Shown: one piece after another, positions 49,091 to 57,730 of the stretch
Position numbering within the stretch: position 1 is the stretch's first letter
Layout of the letters: the number at the start of each line of letters is the position of its first letter
IMG/VR virus record: IMGVR_UViG_3300028920_000027
Coordinates: 118,336 to 182,335 of that record
DNA: 64,000 bases
Strand: one strand, 5' to 3'
Origin: a virus
Made by a program: the position numbers and the translations under genes
Notes under the pieces: generated by a model
The model's database searches: none
The model's input: the letters and a program-made list of their open reading frames with translations, nothing else
Told to the model about the DNA's origin: nothing

Positions 49091-49889
49091 GCCCCGCGTC
49101 CGTTCGACTGAACTGGCGCTTCAAAGAGAGGGTGAGCACACCGTTTCTGGAAGGGCGTTCGTGAGCCCGGCCCTCGACCTGCCGGACGGGGAACTACAGT
49201 CGTGGTTTGATCGCGCGTTCATCGACGATGACGACATTGAGCGCCTACCTCTTCTCCGAGAAGCGTTGTCCGCCGGTCCTGTGGTCGTAGACACGTATCC
49301 CGATTGCGACTCGCGTGGCGAACTCCACGCCTATGTCTTGGCGCCTGCCGTGACGGAGGCTCCGTTGTTTGCTTGCGTGTTGGCGACGACGGAGGCAGTC
49401 AAGATGCTGCTGAGAGAGCCGCCACATGCGATTCTCGAAACTGCAACTTTTCAGGTGGTCGGCGACCGCTTCACCACCGACTCCGTCCCTGCCGCTTTGC
49501 AGAACTGGGCGAGCCGAGTATTCGGCTTGGATGGGGTCGAATTCACGCTGCACCCATGGACAGAGCACGCGGACGCCGGGCTTCCTGATGTGTCAGAGAA
49601 GCAGATGCCCAGCTCGGGCACCGTTTGCGTGGCTGAATGGCGGCAGAGCACCGCCGCTGGTCAGTTCGGCTGGTATAGAACTAACCTCGGCTACGAGTTG
49701 CACGAGTACCGTCACGACGACACCACGGGAAGCACCAGCTCCCGCGTGCTTACTGTGGTGTATAAACACGGGAACTGCTTTGTTGGTCCGTGCCAACGGT
49801 GCGGGTCCGAGCACACAAGCCCCGTCAGTCCGGTTGGGCCATGGTGCTGTGCCCACTGCGGGGAGGGAGTAGAGGAACCCAATGTGTAG
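49074..49889 (+). CDS. Hypothetical protein with C-terminal zinc ribbon
   Basis: 271 residues from ATG 49074. N-terminal alpha/beta domain of about 170 residues, an EKQMPSSG linker matching 47110's end, then a WRQSTAAGQFGWYR segment and CQRCGSE...CCAHCGEG. Unrecognised family. Confidence 0.65.
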   Translation: MTEKIEPRVRSTELALQREGEHTVSGRAFVSPALDLPDGELQSWFDRAFIDDDDIERLPLLREALSAGPVVVDTYPDCDSRGELHAYVLAPAVTEAPLFACVLATTEAVKMLLREPPHAILETATFQVVGDRFTTDSVPAALQNWASRVFGLDGVEFTLHPWTEHADAGLPDVSEKQMPSSGTVCVAEWRQSTAAGQFGWYRTNLGYELHEYRHDDTTGSTSSRVLTVVYKHGNCFVGPCQRCGSEHTSPVSPVGPWCCAHCGEGVEEPNV

Positions 49890-50322
49890 CCACAAACATA
49901 CGTTCGAAGCCCGTACTAGGGGCTTTACGGGACCGGTGAGCGATAGCGAGAACAAAGCAGCGCACGGCTGCGTGTGTATCACCGTTGAGTGCCGCGATTG
50001 CGGGGCTCGCCGCGAGGAGAATCGCAACTGGCTCCACGTGGAGCGCGGGCCATGGGGGCCGAGCCGAGACGAGCGGCGGGCCAAGGTCGAGCAGCTCCAG
50101 CGTCGGTTACCGCCGATCCCTCCCACCGTCACCCTGATCCGGGCAGACGGTGAGACGGCTACGCTGACTCCCGACGGCGAGGGGATGCTCTTCGTCTCCT
50201 CATCTGCTGAGGTCAGCCAGCGCGAGCATTGTTCGCTCGTGGGGCTCTACCCACACCTTGACGCACTCATTGCTCGACGGCGGGCAGTGATGGCGCTCCA
50301 GGCGGAGGAGCGCGCAATCTGA
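49882..50322 (+). CDS. Zinc-binding hypothetical protein
   Basis: 146 residues from ATG 49882. CSHKHTF and CVCITVECRDCGARRE in the N-terminal 45 residues; the rest is alpha/beta (VTLIRADGETATLTPDGEG). Confidence 0.6.
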   Translation: MCSHKHTFEARTRGFTGPVSDSENKAAHGCVCITVECRDCGARREENRNWLHVERGPWGPSRDERRAKVEQLQRRLPPIPPTVTLIRADGETATLTPDGEGMLFVSSSAEVSQREHCSLVGLYPHLDALIARRRAVMALQAEERAI

Positions 50323-50393
50323 GAGTTCGGCGAGCGCAAACGCTATGCGACTGGGAGCGGGAGCACGCCGACCTTGCTGCCGCCGTCGCCGAG

Positions 50394-50732
50394 GTGCGGG
50401 CTCGAGTCGGGTTCGTGCCTTGTCAGCAGGGAGAACGACCGGTGGTATACTACGCAGTGTGCAACGCAAACGGGCCAATCAGCGTGGAGCTAGGCTCCAC
50501 CTTAGACGACGCCCTAGCGGCGTGGGAGGCGCTCGACGGACGCCGCGTCATCGACGACGCGAAGGCGGATGTTGAAGACGCGCTCGGCATCGCCGGCGCG
50601 TGCATGTCCGAGACGGAGTTCGATGCAGCGATGGAGGATTCTGGTGCTGAGTTCGTGCGGGAGCTCGGCGAAGTGGACCAGCACGGCCGCACAATGGTCG
50701 GTGACTGGTACCTCTGGGTGGTAGAATTATGA
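50394..50732 (+). CDS. Hypothetical protein
   Basis: 112 residues from GTG 50394. The frame stays open upstream to about 50317 (LCDWEREHADLAAAVAE) behind GGAGGAG, so the gene may be longer with an unusual start. VYYAVCNANGPISVELGST. Confidence 0.6.
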   Translation: MRARVGFVPCQQGERPVVYYAVCNANGPISVELGSTLDDALAAWEALDGRRVIDDAKADVEDALGIAGACMSETEFDAAMEDSGAEFVRELGEVDQHGRTMVGDWYLWVVEL

Positions 50733-51256
50733 CCCACTACCTGCACCCGTCCGCAGACCTGGCTCTGCGGGCTATCAAGACCGCCCCGCCTGGAAATGTG
50801 AGAGCTCTCCTGTTGGAGGGCCCACCCGGATGCGGCAAGACGAGCTTCGCCGAGCACCTTGCTCGCGAGCTCGGCGCGCAACTGGTTTACCAGTTGCTCC
50901 ACTCCTGGTCTGACGACCAGGAGCTATTCCGCGGCGTCAACGTTGTTGCCGCTGTAGCGGGCGATGCTGATAGCGTCGCACAGCCCGGGGTGCTGGCACT
51001 GGCTGCCAGCGCATCCCACGCGGGGATCGTCGTGGTGTGCCTCGACGAGCTGGATAAGGCTCCAGATCGAGTAGAGGCCCTACTCCTTGATGTCCTTCAG
51101 TCGGGGCGCGTGCCAATTGCGCCCGGAGTGCATGAGCAACTCTGCCTTGACGGCAGGCGTCAGCGTTCTGTCGGTCGCAGACAGACGAATGGCTCCGCCA
51201 ACCAGACGCTCACTTGCAAGGGGTCGGCAGCGCCGAATCAATCCTTGCCGCGTTGA
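50729..51256 (+). CDS. MoxR-type AAA+ ATPase, C-terminus lost
   Basis: Walker A LLEGPPGCGKTSFAEHLA (about 30-47) and Walker B GIVVVCLDELDKAPDRVE are intact, as in MoxR ATPases. The family runs on through sensor 1 and an arginine finger; here the frame fails after GRVPIAPG and degraded remnants follow in another frame (VLSVADRRMAPPTRR). Truncated, by decay or a base error. N-terminal MTHYLHPSADLA is echoed by the next gene. Confidence 0.75.
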   Translation: MTHYLHPSADLALRAIKTAPPGNVRALLLEGPPGCGKTSFAEHLARELGAQLVYQLLHSWSDDQELFRGVNVVAAVAGDADSVAQPGVLALAASASHAGIVVVCLDELDKAPDRVEALLLDVLQSGRVPIAPGVHEQLCLDGRRQRSVGRRQTNGSANQTLTCKGSAAPNQSLPR

Positions 51257-51263
51257 GGTTGCT

Positions 51264-51550
51264 ATGACTCACTACCACCCAAGCGCGGCTCTGGCCCCGG
51301 TGCTGCTCGGACTAGACGAGAACATCGAGCGGCGCCTCTGTAAGTCGTGTGGGACAGAGGTGAAGGTGGGCATCTTTTTCGGGATTGAGTGGGCCCATTT
51401 CCGGTGTTGGGCTTCTGACTGGCGCGGACATGTCGTCATGCACCGTACGTCCATGCGGACACGGTTCCTGAGAACACGACCGAGTACCGTTTTGCCGGAA
51501 ATCTCCCGGAGGTTGAGGCGGAAGATTCTCGCATCGCGTCGTTGCTCTAG
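51264..51550 (+). CDS. Cys-containing small protein (frameshifted)
   Basis: ATG 51264: MTHYHPSAALAPVLLGLDEN, CKSCGTEVKVGIFFG. A shift near 51425 leads into YVHADTVPENTTEYRFAG and EDSRIASLL, TAG 51550. Confidence 0.5.
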
Positions 51551-51566
51551 ACTGGAAGCGATCCAG

Positions 51567-51756
51567 GTGCTGGCGAGGACCTACCCTGACCTGCGACGAG
51601 GCTTTGCTGTACCGACCGTCCCACAGTCCACCATCGAAGCCGCCGGCTTCACCCCAGAAGCTCTCTTCGAGGAAGTCTGTGCAGTTTGCTACGATGCGAT
51701 GGAGGTACAAGGCACATCCGCCAGACAAGGTAGCCAAAGCGCTTCAGGGGAGTTGA
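51567..51756 (+). CDS. Hypothetical protein (frameshifted)
   Basis: GTG 51567: LARTYPDLRRGFAVPTVPQS, EEVCAVCYDAM, then a shift near 51700 into RWRYKAHPPDKVAKALQGS with TGA overlapping ATG 51756. Confidence 0.45.
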
Positions 51757-51977
51757 TGCCTGACTTGTGCGAGTGGAACCCCGAGCACGGTGTCGCTGCC
51801 ACCGAACGGCGCTTCGACAACGGTACCGTTGAGCGGGCAGGGTGCTCAAACCCTGCTCAACTGATAGTTGGGGCCAAAGGAAAGTGGCGACTTTGCCGAA
51901 GATGCGCATCACTGCCTTATTTTCGTCGCTATCGGGTCCGGATTGCCATCGGTGCGACTGCTGGGCGAAATGATTGA
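51756..51977 (+). CDS. Small zinc-binding phage-type protein
   Basis: 73 residues. MPDLCEWNPEHGVAATERRF, GCSNPAQLIVGAKGKWRLC, RRCASLPYFRRYRVR. This pattern is found in large phages; function unknown. Confidence 0.65.
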   Translation: MPDLCEWNPEHGVAATERRFDNGTVERAGCSNPAQLIVGAKGKWRLCRRCASLPYFRRYRVRIAIGATAGRND

Positions 51978-52137
51978 ATACACAGAAACGGAACTGCGTG
52001 ACCGAGAGCGTAGACTGCGCATGGATCTAGCGTTGGCCATGGTCACGCTGCGTTGGTGCAGGTCGCACCAACTTTCACGAGCCGCAAGGCATCTACTGGA
52101 TTGCATTATTAGGATTCGCGAGGTTCTGCATGGCTGA
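51970..52137 (+). CDS. Small helical protein
   Basis: 55 residues from ATG 51970. ETELRDRERRLRMDLALAMV and ARHLLDCIIRIREVLHG. Unrecognised. Confidence 0.5.
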   Translation: MIEYTETELRDRERRLRMDLALAMVTLRWCRSHQLSRAARHLLDCIIRIREVLHG

Positions 52138-52171
52138 CGAGCTCCAGCGGTCGGTATTGTGGTAAGCCGCC

Positions 52172-53116
52172 ATGATCCAGTACACTCCTCGAGACTACAA
52201 GACTCTACTCTGCCAGCCCGCGCCCGGCTGGTCTAATGCTTCAATTGTCGAGCTGGTAGAGTTGGCCTGTGCCAACTGGCTCGACCCCCAGCATCCAGCC
52301 TGTCAAGTGGCAGGCGATGCCCTTCAAGAGCTCGGTATCAGTTCAGTTCGTGAGGTCGAGTTGGTTCCCGGGGTCACAACACGGATGCGCTGGATCCCGC
52401 CTGGAAGGTTCCTGATGGGGTCGCCGAAGGATGAGGTTCGGCGACACGCCGACGAGCAGCAACACTGGGTGACATTGACGCGCGGATTCTGGTTGGGGGA
52501 GACGGCGGTCACGCAGCGCGAGTGGGAGGCGGTGATGGGGGAGAACCCCAGCCGTTTCAAGGGCGAACAGCACCCCGTGGATAGTGTGAGCTGGAACGAC
52601 TGCGCAGAGTTCTTGAAGCGCGCCCCACTCGAACTGCGTCTCCCAACCGAAGCTGAATGGGAATACGCCTGTCGAGCGGGGACGCAAACGCCGTTCAGTT
52701 TTGGCGAGAACATCACCACTGACCAGGTGAACTACGACGGAAATTCCCCCTATCCTGGTGGTGCGAAAGGTGAGTACCGCAGGAAGACAGTTCCTGTGCG
52801 GTCACTCCCGCCCAATGAATGGGGCCTCTACGAGATGCATGGGAATACCTGGGAGTGGTGTAGCGACAGGTACGACAACTACCCAACGAAAGAGCAGCGT
52901 GACCCCGTCGGACCAGAAACAGGCATTTACCGTGTCCTGCGCGGCGGCAGCTGGCTCAACTGCGCCTGGTACTGCCGCTCCGCTCAGCGCCTCGGGACCT
53001 TGCCGAACTACCGCTGGAACGACCTGGGTTTCCGCTTGCTCGCAGAGGGGCATGTCCTAGTATGTCCAGAAGCTGAACCCGCCTATGCCCCCGCTGAGGT
53101 GCAGTCCACGTCCTAA
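52172..53116 (+). CDS. Formylglycine-generating enzyme (FGE/SUMF1)-domain protein
   Basis: 314 residues. After a 60-residue N-terminal extension the FGE-sulfatase fold is clear: MRWIPPGRFLMGSPKDE, FWLGETAVTQREWEAVMG, PVDSVSWNDCAEFL, RLPTEAEWEYACRAGT, LYEMHGNTWEWCSDRY, and YRVLRGGSWLNCAWYCRSAQ. True FGE oxidises a sulfatase Cys; many bacterial relatives have other roles. The C-A-W-Y-C pair approximates, but is not spaced like, the SUMF1 pair. No sulfatase is present here. Confidence 0.88.
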   Translation: MIQYTPRDYKTLLCQPAPGWSNASIVELVELACANWLDPQHPACQVAGDALQELGISSVREVELVPGVTTRMRWIPPGRFLMGSPKDEVRRHADEQQHWVTLTRGFWLGETAVTQREWEAVMGENPSRFKGEQHPVDSVSWNDCAEFLKRAPLELRLPTEAEWEYACRAGTQTPFSFGENITTDQVNYDGNSPYPGGAKGEYRRKTVPVRSLPPNEWGLYEMHGNTWEWCSDRYDNYPTKEQRDPVGPETGIYRVLRGGSWLNCAWYCRSAQRLGTLPNYRWNDLGFRLLAEGHVLVCPEAEPAYAPAEVQSTS

Positions 53117-53117
53117 T

Positions 53118-53480
53118 ATGTCCATGCTTGAGGGCCAGGAGCCCGCGGTGTACCGGCTGAGCCACATCCGGCAGCCTGAAGGCTCGAACCTGTGTGGCCA
53201 AGCCTGCGTCGCCATGCTCGCGGGCGTCACCCTGGCAGAAGCGATCCGAGCTACCGGGACCCGCGGGCGTACCTCGACACGGCACGTGACCCATGCGCTG
53301 AGAGCGCTCGGATGCCGTCCCTACTCGCTCCGGAGAGGCATACCACCTGAGCTGGGCACCGGTCTCTGCCGCCTCCGTGACGCCCAGGATCGTGCACGCT
53401 CAGAGTTCGACGCCTGGCTCGTGGGCATCGCTGGCCGCTTCACAAGCTATGTCCCCGTCGGGCTGCGGACTACGAGCTAG
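53118..53480 (+). CDS. C39-type cysteine-peptidase-fold protein
   Basis: 120 residues from ATG 53118. SNLCGQACVAMLAGVTLAEA carries the candidate catalytic Cys, followed by RTSTRHVTHALRALG (possible His). Short for a peptidase; possibly inactive. Confidence 0.6.
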   Translation: MSMLEGQEPAVYRLSHIRQPEGSNLCGQACVAMLAGVTLAEAIRATGTRGRTSTRHVTHALRALGCRPYSLRRGIPPELGTGLCRLRDAQDRARSEFDAWLVGIAGRFTSYVPVGLRTTS

Positions 53481-53507
53481 ATCCAGATCTTTGCTCTCCC
53501 AAATAGA

Positions 53508-53724
53508 CGAAAAGCGACCGTTTTACGGGCCGCTTTTCGCCTGCCTTCTCGGGCGGGACGGGTCATTCCTACCCTATGGCCAACCTACTCGTCAACCCCC
53601 AGGTGTGACCTAGCCCTGACTTCCTCCTAGTTCGGCCGCTCAGATGGGGGCATCCGTTCCCGCTGTATTCCTTGTGTGGTGACGGCCCGCCGGATGGAGT
53701 TATTTCCGGTCGGCGGGCCTCGTC
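53508..53724 (+). terminator. Two strong hairpins in a 440-base gene-free stretch
   Basis: CGAAAAGCG/CGCTTTTCG (53508-53539) and GACGGCCCGCCG/CGGCGGGCC (53681-53719). They separate the mixed-strand region from the tagged gene run. The rest to 53914 is AT-richer and shows no gene. Confidence 0.6.
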
Positions 53725-53914
53725 CCTGCCTGATAACACGCTTGACGCCCGCCCCTTCGGCGCCCCGCCCACCCCCTGCCTATCGGCTAAAAGTTCCGCT
53801 GAATCATACCCTCAAAACGCCGCTATCTTCGAAAAGTTCCACTCTTTCTCTCTAATCATTTGGAATAAGGGCAAATTCTGCGATTCAGCAGCTTGCACAA
53901 GTATTGGCGAGCGT

Positions 53915-53924
53915 GGTGTAGAGT
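53915..53924 (+). promoter_or_regulatory. Class 1 promoter -10, GGTGTAGAGT
   Basis: Ends 5 bases before GTG 53930. Confidence 0.65.
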
Positions 53925-53929
53925 GGGAA

Positions 53930-54352
53930 GTGGCTTCGAAGCGTGAGGCATTGAGTGTGAAGGCATCGGGGCCTGTGGTGTTGTTGTTGCGAGCGATGGC
54001 GCGGCGGTACTCGTGGGTGACGCTGCACAAGCTGACGTTGGTGTGTATTCGTTTGGGGCTGAGGGCACTCGACCAGCGCCCGCATTTGCTGGAGAAGGAG
54101 CTACGGGCGATGCAGGTGGAGAGGCAAGAGCATGACCCACGGAAGGGTAAGAAGAAGCGTGCAGTACGGCGGAAGGCAGCGGGGCCACCTCGGAAGGCCA
54201 AGCCGAAGCCGCCGGGGCCGGTAGCGCAGGGAGCGATACCGCCAGCGCCGAGGTTGAGAGAGGTATTGACGCCTGAGCTATTGGCGAGCGTGATGTCGGG
54301 TGTTTTGGGGAAGGGCAGTATCGAAGTAGACCTGAAGGAGCCAGATGACTGA
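53930..54352 (+). CDS. Basic protein, unknown function
   Basis: 140 residues from GTG 53930. Helical N-terminus (SGPVVLLLRAMARRYSWVT), a Lys/Pro/Ala-rich linker (KGKKKRAVRRKAAGPPRKA) and a C-terminal helix LTPELLASVMSGVLGKG. Codons here prefer G endings over C, unlike neighbours. Overlaps ATG 54345. Confidence 0.6.
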   Translation: MASKREALSVKASGPVVLLLRAMARRYSWVTLHKLTLVCIRLGLRALDQRPHLLEKELRAMQVERQEHDPRKGKKKRAVRRKAAGPPRKAKPKPPGPVAQGAIPPAPRLREVLTPELLASVMSGVLGKGSIEVDLKEPDD

Positions 54353-54710
54353 GGGCTTCAGCTACACGGCGAGTTGGAGCATATCGGCATCGGAGTTGGT
54401 GGGGGCATCGAGGCTCGACCTGGTGGGTGCTGTTGAGCGGCAGTTGGAGGAGCAGCTAGCGAGGCATTGGGACCGGGTGGTAGCGGGGCTACTGGGCGAG
54501 GCGCCACTGGTACAGAAGCCAGCGATACCGCCATGGCGTCCACTGACCCCCTACTGGGCGCGGGTAGCGAACGTGGAGGCGCGAGGGGAGAGCGTGACGT
54601 CGTTGGATGAGCTATTGCCCGGAGCATCTCAGGCAGCTCGGGTATCGAGGAGCTGGGGCTGGACGCCACGGCCACTGACCTTGTGGGAGCGGCTTGATGA
54701 CAATGGCTGA
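54345..54710 (+). CDS. Hypothetical protein with LTLWERL tag
   Basis: 121 residues. YTASWSISASELVGASRLDL, a helix, Pro-rich linker and the end PRPLTLWERLDDNG. The TGA is the start of the next class 2 promoter. Confidence 0.7.
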   Translation: MTEGFSYTASWSISASELVGASRLDLVGAVERQLEEQLARHWDRVVAGLLGEAPLVQKPAIPPWRPLTPYWARVANVEARGESVTSLDELLPGASQAARVSRSWGWTPRPLTLWERLDDNG

Positions 54711-54732
54711 ACGTTTTGGTCTTTTGGTGTAA
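54708..54732 (+). promoter_or_regulatory. Mixed promoter, TGAACGTTTT..GGTGTAACCC
   Basis: Lies between the tagged gene and ATG 54752, which has GAGAAGGA as ribosome site. Confidence 0.45.
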
Positions 54733-54751
54733 CCCCCAGAGAAGGATTTTC

Positions 54752-54955
54752 ATGAAGAAGCACCCTAGGATGAGCGAACACGTGGAAGGCCTACAGCCCT
54801 CCAGGACCGTCGAGCTGACCTGTGCCCAGTGCGCGTGGTCTGCCTGGTTCGATCCCCTAGCTCCCGAGGTCATGGCAGCCGTGGAGGGCGTTGTGCACAT
54901 CTGCACAACGTGTCGGGGCCGTGCTCTTCCCACAGAGAAAGCCTCATGCCCCTGA
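54752..54955 (+). CDS. Zinc-ribbon protein
   Basis: 67 residues. CAQCAWSAWFDPLAP and CTTCRGRALP. Overlaps the next gene by 10 bases. Confidence 0.7.
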   Translation: MKKHPRMSEHVEGLQPSRTVELTCAQCAWSAWFDPLAPEVMAAVEGVVHICTTCRGRALPTEKASCP

Positions 54956-55917
54956 CCGGTGAACAGCGCGCTGAGTTACGACGGCTCGGGTGGACGGACC
55001 AGCAGCTCGGCAGTGCCGACAACCTGGGCCTGACCTTCGCGACACTCCGGGACGCCGAGGCCCATGAGCCAAGCTCCGTGGGGCGAACGCTCCAGGCATT
55101 GGGTCCGCCAGGCTCCGTTCAAGGCGTCCAGGTCGATCCTTCGGACCCGACCTTCGATGTCATCGAGCAGGTCCGGCAGATGACGGGGCACGGCATCACA
55201 TTCGCTCGCCAGGCGGTTCCAGAGCACCTTCCGTTTGACCTTTCAGGCGAGGCGGACCACTTCCAGGCCCTTACGCAAGCCGCCTTGAACGTTCCCCCTG
55301 AGTGGCAAGCCGCCAGTGGCCAGGTCTACCCTACCGTGGCAGAAGCCAACCAAGCCAACCATGCGTTTTTGGAAGCAGATATTCAGGGCTTCACGCGCCT
55401 GTGCCGCGATCCCGGGAACCAACGACGACCACATTCGCTCGACGAGCGGTTGCAGAGCACCTCACCTTCCCGTCCCGAGAATTGGGCCGAGGCCCTGCGT
55501 GCCTTGGGTGAGATGGGCTCGAACCCTGACATCCCGACCTGGAGGCAGCGTTTTGGTCTCAGCGATGAGGACGCGACAGTGTTACAAGTCGAGCACGCTA
55601 TGCAAGCGGTCACAACCCATGACATCACTATCGACCGTGAGTTCGTCGAGCGGTTGCAGCGCGACATTGCCTTTCATGCTCAATTCGAGCTCTTTTATGG
55701 CGCCTCACCCCGCGGTCGCCAGCAGTTTGGGGTCGAGTACCAGGGGGTGTTCGTCGACGAGGCCGCTAACTTCCCCGAGGTCTTCGTTCCCACCGAAGAG
55801 GAGATCAAGCAGATGTATGCCGACGACGCTCGTCGGGGACTGAGCGAGGACCAGCAGAAGATTCGGGACCGTCGGCCTACCCTGTGGGAACGGCTCAGGG
55901 AGGGCGGCGAACCATGA
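54946..55917 (+). CDS. Helical protein with PTLWERL tag
   Basis: 323 residues from ATG 54946. LRRLGWTDQQLGSADNLG, then two related blocks: VIEQVRQMTGHGITFARQAV and VEHAMQAVTTHDITIDREFV, suggesting an internal duplication. It ends RDRRPTLWERLREGGEP. Unrecognised. Confidence 0.7.
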   Translation: MPLTGEQRAELRRLGWTDQQLGSADNLGLTFATLRDAEAHEPSSVGRTLQALGPPGSVQGVQVDPSDPTFDVIEQVRQMTGHGITFARQAVPEHLPFDLSGEADHFQALTQAALNVPPEWQAASGQVYPTVAEANQANHAFLEADIQGFTRLCRDPGNQRRPHSLDERLQSTSPSRPENWAEALRALGEMGSNPDIPTWRQRFGLSDEDATVLQVEHAMQAVTTHDITIDREFVERLQRDIAFHAQFELFYGASPRGRQQFGVEYQGVFVDEAANFPEVFVPTEEEIKQMYADDARRGLSEDQQKIRDRRPTLWERLREGGEP

Positions 55918-56214
55918 TGGTCTTCGAGCCCGCCCTGCGCCGTATCCTTGACGACCTCCCCCGCGGGGCCGAGATCCTCAACGTCACTTTTGGTCAGCAG
56001 GCCCCCGCGCAACGCCTTCATCGTCTACGACGGGAAGTCGGGGCGTGGACGCGCTGAAACAGGCCGCCACGTCGGCGAAGTACCCCCGGTCCATTGTTCC
56101 TGAGATGCAGCGAGGCCAGCACTCGTACTACCGATGGTGCCCTCTAACCTTCGCCATCGAGCGGGTACCTCCCAAGGGGTCCGTGAGCGACGAGCATTTC
56201 CCCTCTTGGGCTGA
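55914..56214 (+). CDS. Hypothetical protein, two frameshifts, weak tag
   Basis: ATG 55914: MMVFEPALRRILDDLPRGAE, shift at C5 56002-56006 into PPRNAFIVYDGKSG, then DALKQAATSAKYPRSIVPE. Near the end it reads HFPSWAERSQG or, with another shift, stops at the TGA of the class 2 promoter (56212). Confidence 0.45.
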
Positions 56215-56241
56215 ACGATCCCAAGGGTCGCAGCGTATAGT
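56212..56241 (+). promoter_or_regulatory. Class 2 promoter, TGAACGATCC..CGTATAGT
   Basis: Five bases before ATG 56247. Confidence 0.65.
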
Positions 56242-56246
56242 GGTTC

Positions 56247-56540
56247 ATGAGCAAGTTCAGCATCCACAGCGAGTCCGTCACAGAGATCCCCTTCAACGCG
56301 GACGAGCTAGCCAGGACCGGTATCATCACGGTGAGCGAGGGTGTTGTCGAGATCTCTACCCCCAACGCCCGCATCCCGCTTCGGTTCTGGTTTCGCCGGA
56401 CCCACAACCGTGATCGTCAAGCTCGCACCTTGCACCTCATGAGCGGCCCTCGGACGAGTGACCACCCCGGCGAGTACCGCAAGGCTCGTGCCTGGGCCGA
56501 CGCCAACCTCCCCTCCCGCGCGGCGGCGGAGGCAAAGTGA
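56247..56540 (+). CDS. Hypothetical protein
   Basis: 97 residues. GVVEISTPNARIPLRFWFRR and TLHLMSGPRTSDHPGEYR; a small beta domain. No tag. Confidence 0.65.
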   Translation: MSKFSIHSESVTEIPFNADELARTGIITVSEGVVEISTPNARIPLRFWFRRTHNRDRQARTLHLMSGPRTSDHPGEYRKARAWADANLPSRAAAEAK

Positions 56541-56546
56541 TACCCA

Positions 56547-56732
56547 GTGGATCCACGCCTGGATTTGCTACGACAGCTCGGTCACTACGAGAAGCTACCA
56601 CCCGTAGGGTTTGTCATCGAGCGGTTGTGTTCCTCTGAGCTTTGCCATCGAGAAGCATCAAGAAGAGCCCCCCTGCCATGGGTAGACGGCCGACCCTGGT
56701 GGGAACGTTTCAGGGAGGCCGCCCGTGAGTGA
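56547..56732 (+). CDS. Small protein with WWERF tag variant
   Basis: 61 residues from GTG 56547. Ends DGRPWWERFREAARE. Overlaps GTG 56725. Confidence 0.6.
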   Translation: MDPRLDLLRQLGHYEKLPPVGFVIERLCSSELCHREASRRAPLPWVDGRPWWERFREAARE

Positions 56733-57240
56733 CCGCGTCATTGCCAAGGTCATTCCTGGCAAGCGGCCTCCCTTGAGCGTGGGAGACGCTTGCCTCACGT
56801 CGTGGCGCCAGTGGGTGCCTCAGCTGGGGTCCAGCCCCAGCCTCTCTATGTGGACGCCATGCCAAGGGCGGCTGCCCGTCACCGATCTGGGCAGGTTCAA
56901 CCATCCTCAGGCTCTGCTGGAAGACCTGAATCGTGGCTTGGACGACAAGGCTCAAGCTTGCCAACAGCGAGAGTTTCGGGACCATCAACTGAGCGACGAG
57001 CAGCGATGTGGGGCTCGGATTCTGGACATCATCATCATCAATGCCTTGAAGACTCTTTACAAGGGTTCGATACTCCTGGTCCATTTCCAGCTAACCTTCT
57101 CCGTGCGGTTTGCCATCGAGAGCGTTCCTGACTCGACCGTTGGGTTGATCTGTCCCCGCATCTTCGCCGAGACCGTGACTACATGGCATCCCGAGGGTAA
57201 GGTGGCCCCGACCCTGTGGGAGCGACTGGGTGATGGCTGA
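56725..57240 (+). CDS. Tagged family member (PTLWERLGDG)
   Basis: 171 residues from GTG 56725. Central helix RILDIIIINALKTLYKG then strand LLVHFQLTFSVRFAI, the pattern shared with 57731, 58363, 59595, 60211 and 60982. Ends KVAPTLWERLGDG. Confidence 0.7.
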   Translation: MSDRVIAKVIPGKRPPLSVGDACLTSWRQWVPQLGSSPSLSMWTPCQGRLPVTDLGRFNHPQALLEDLNRGLDDKAQACQQREFRDHQLSDEQRCGARILDIIIINALKTLYKGSILLVHFQLTFSVRFAIESVPDSTVGLICPRIFAETVTTWHPEGKVAPTLWERLGDG

Positions 57241-57688
57241 CCCTATCAGTGGCTGGTACCGGGCCAAGCGCTCGTTCACGATGGATACACACGACGGCCC
57301 ATCTGAGGTCGAGAGTGGAGATCGGCTTTTCTATGTGGGTGCCGGCCGCGTTCAGGTCAAGGACGGGAAGATTTGTGAGGTGGTGGACGGCACGAACCTC
57401 TTCGAAGTAGTCTACGAGGTGGGGTGGGTCAAGCTGCTCGCCGCCGCGAAGACTCCTGAGCCCCTGAAGTTGAAACGGGGCTGGTACGTGGTGGTTCGGT
57501 CGTTCACGCACCAGAAGAGCGACATCTCGGTAGACAATGACGCCTTCATCTTCTTTGACGGCGGGCGCGGTCAGCTTGGGCAAGGTCGGTATCTGGAAGC
57601 CGACATCCTTCAGCACATGCTCAAGGTCGGGTGGATTGCCCCTGCCCAAGGGGCCCCGACCCTATGGGAGCGGCTTGATGTCGAGTAG
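57233..57688 (+). CDS. Double-SH3-like protein with PTLWERL tag
   Basis: 151 residues from ATG 57233. Two similar beta modules: GWYRAKRSFTMDTHDGPSEV and GWYVVVRSFTHQKSDISVDN, each followed by a VGW segment, so an internal repeat. Ends GAPTLWERLDVE. Confidence 0.7.
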   Translation: MADPISGWYRAKRSFTMDTHDGPSEVESGDRLFYVGAGRVQVKDGKICEVVDGTNLFEVVYEVGWVKLLAAAKTPEPLKLKRGWYVVVRSFTHQKSDISVDNDAFIFFDGGRGQLGQGRYLEADILQHMLKVGWIAPAQGAPTLWERLDVE

Positions 57689-57715
57689 TCATTGCGGGCC
57701 GCCACCGGGCCCAAC

Positions 57716-57725
57716 GGTGTAAAGT
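57716..57725 (+). promoter_or_regulatory. Class 1 promoter -10, GGTGTAAAGT
   Basis: Ends 5 bases before GTG 57731, fixing that start. Confidence 0.65.
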
Positions 57726-57730
57726 GGCTC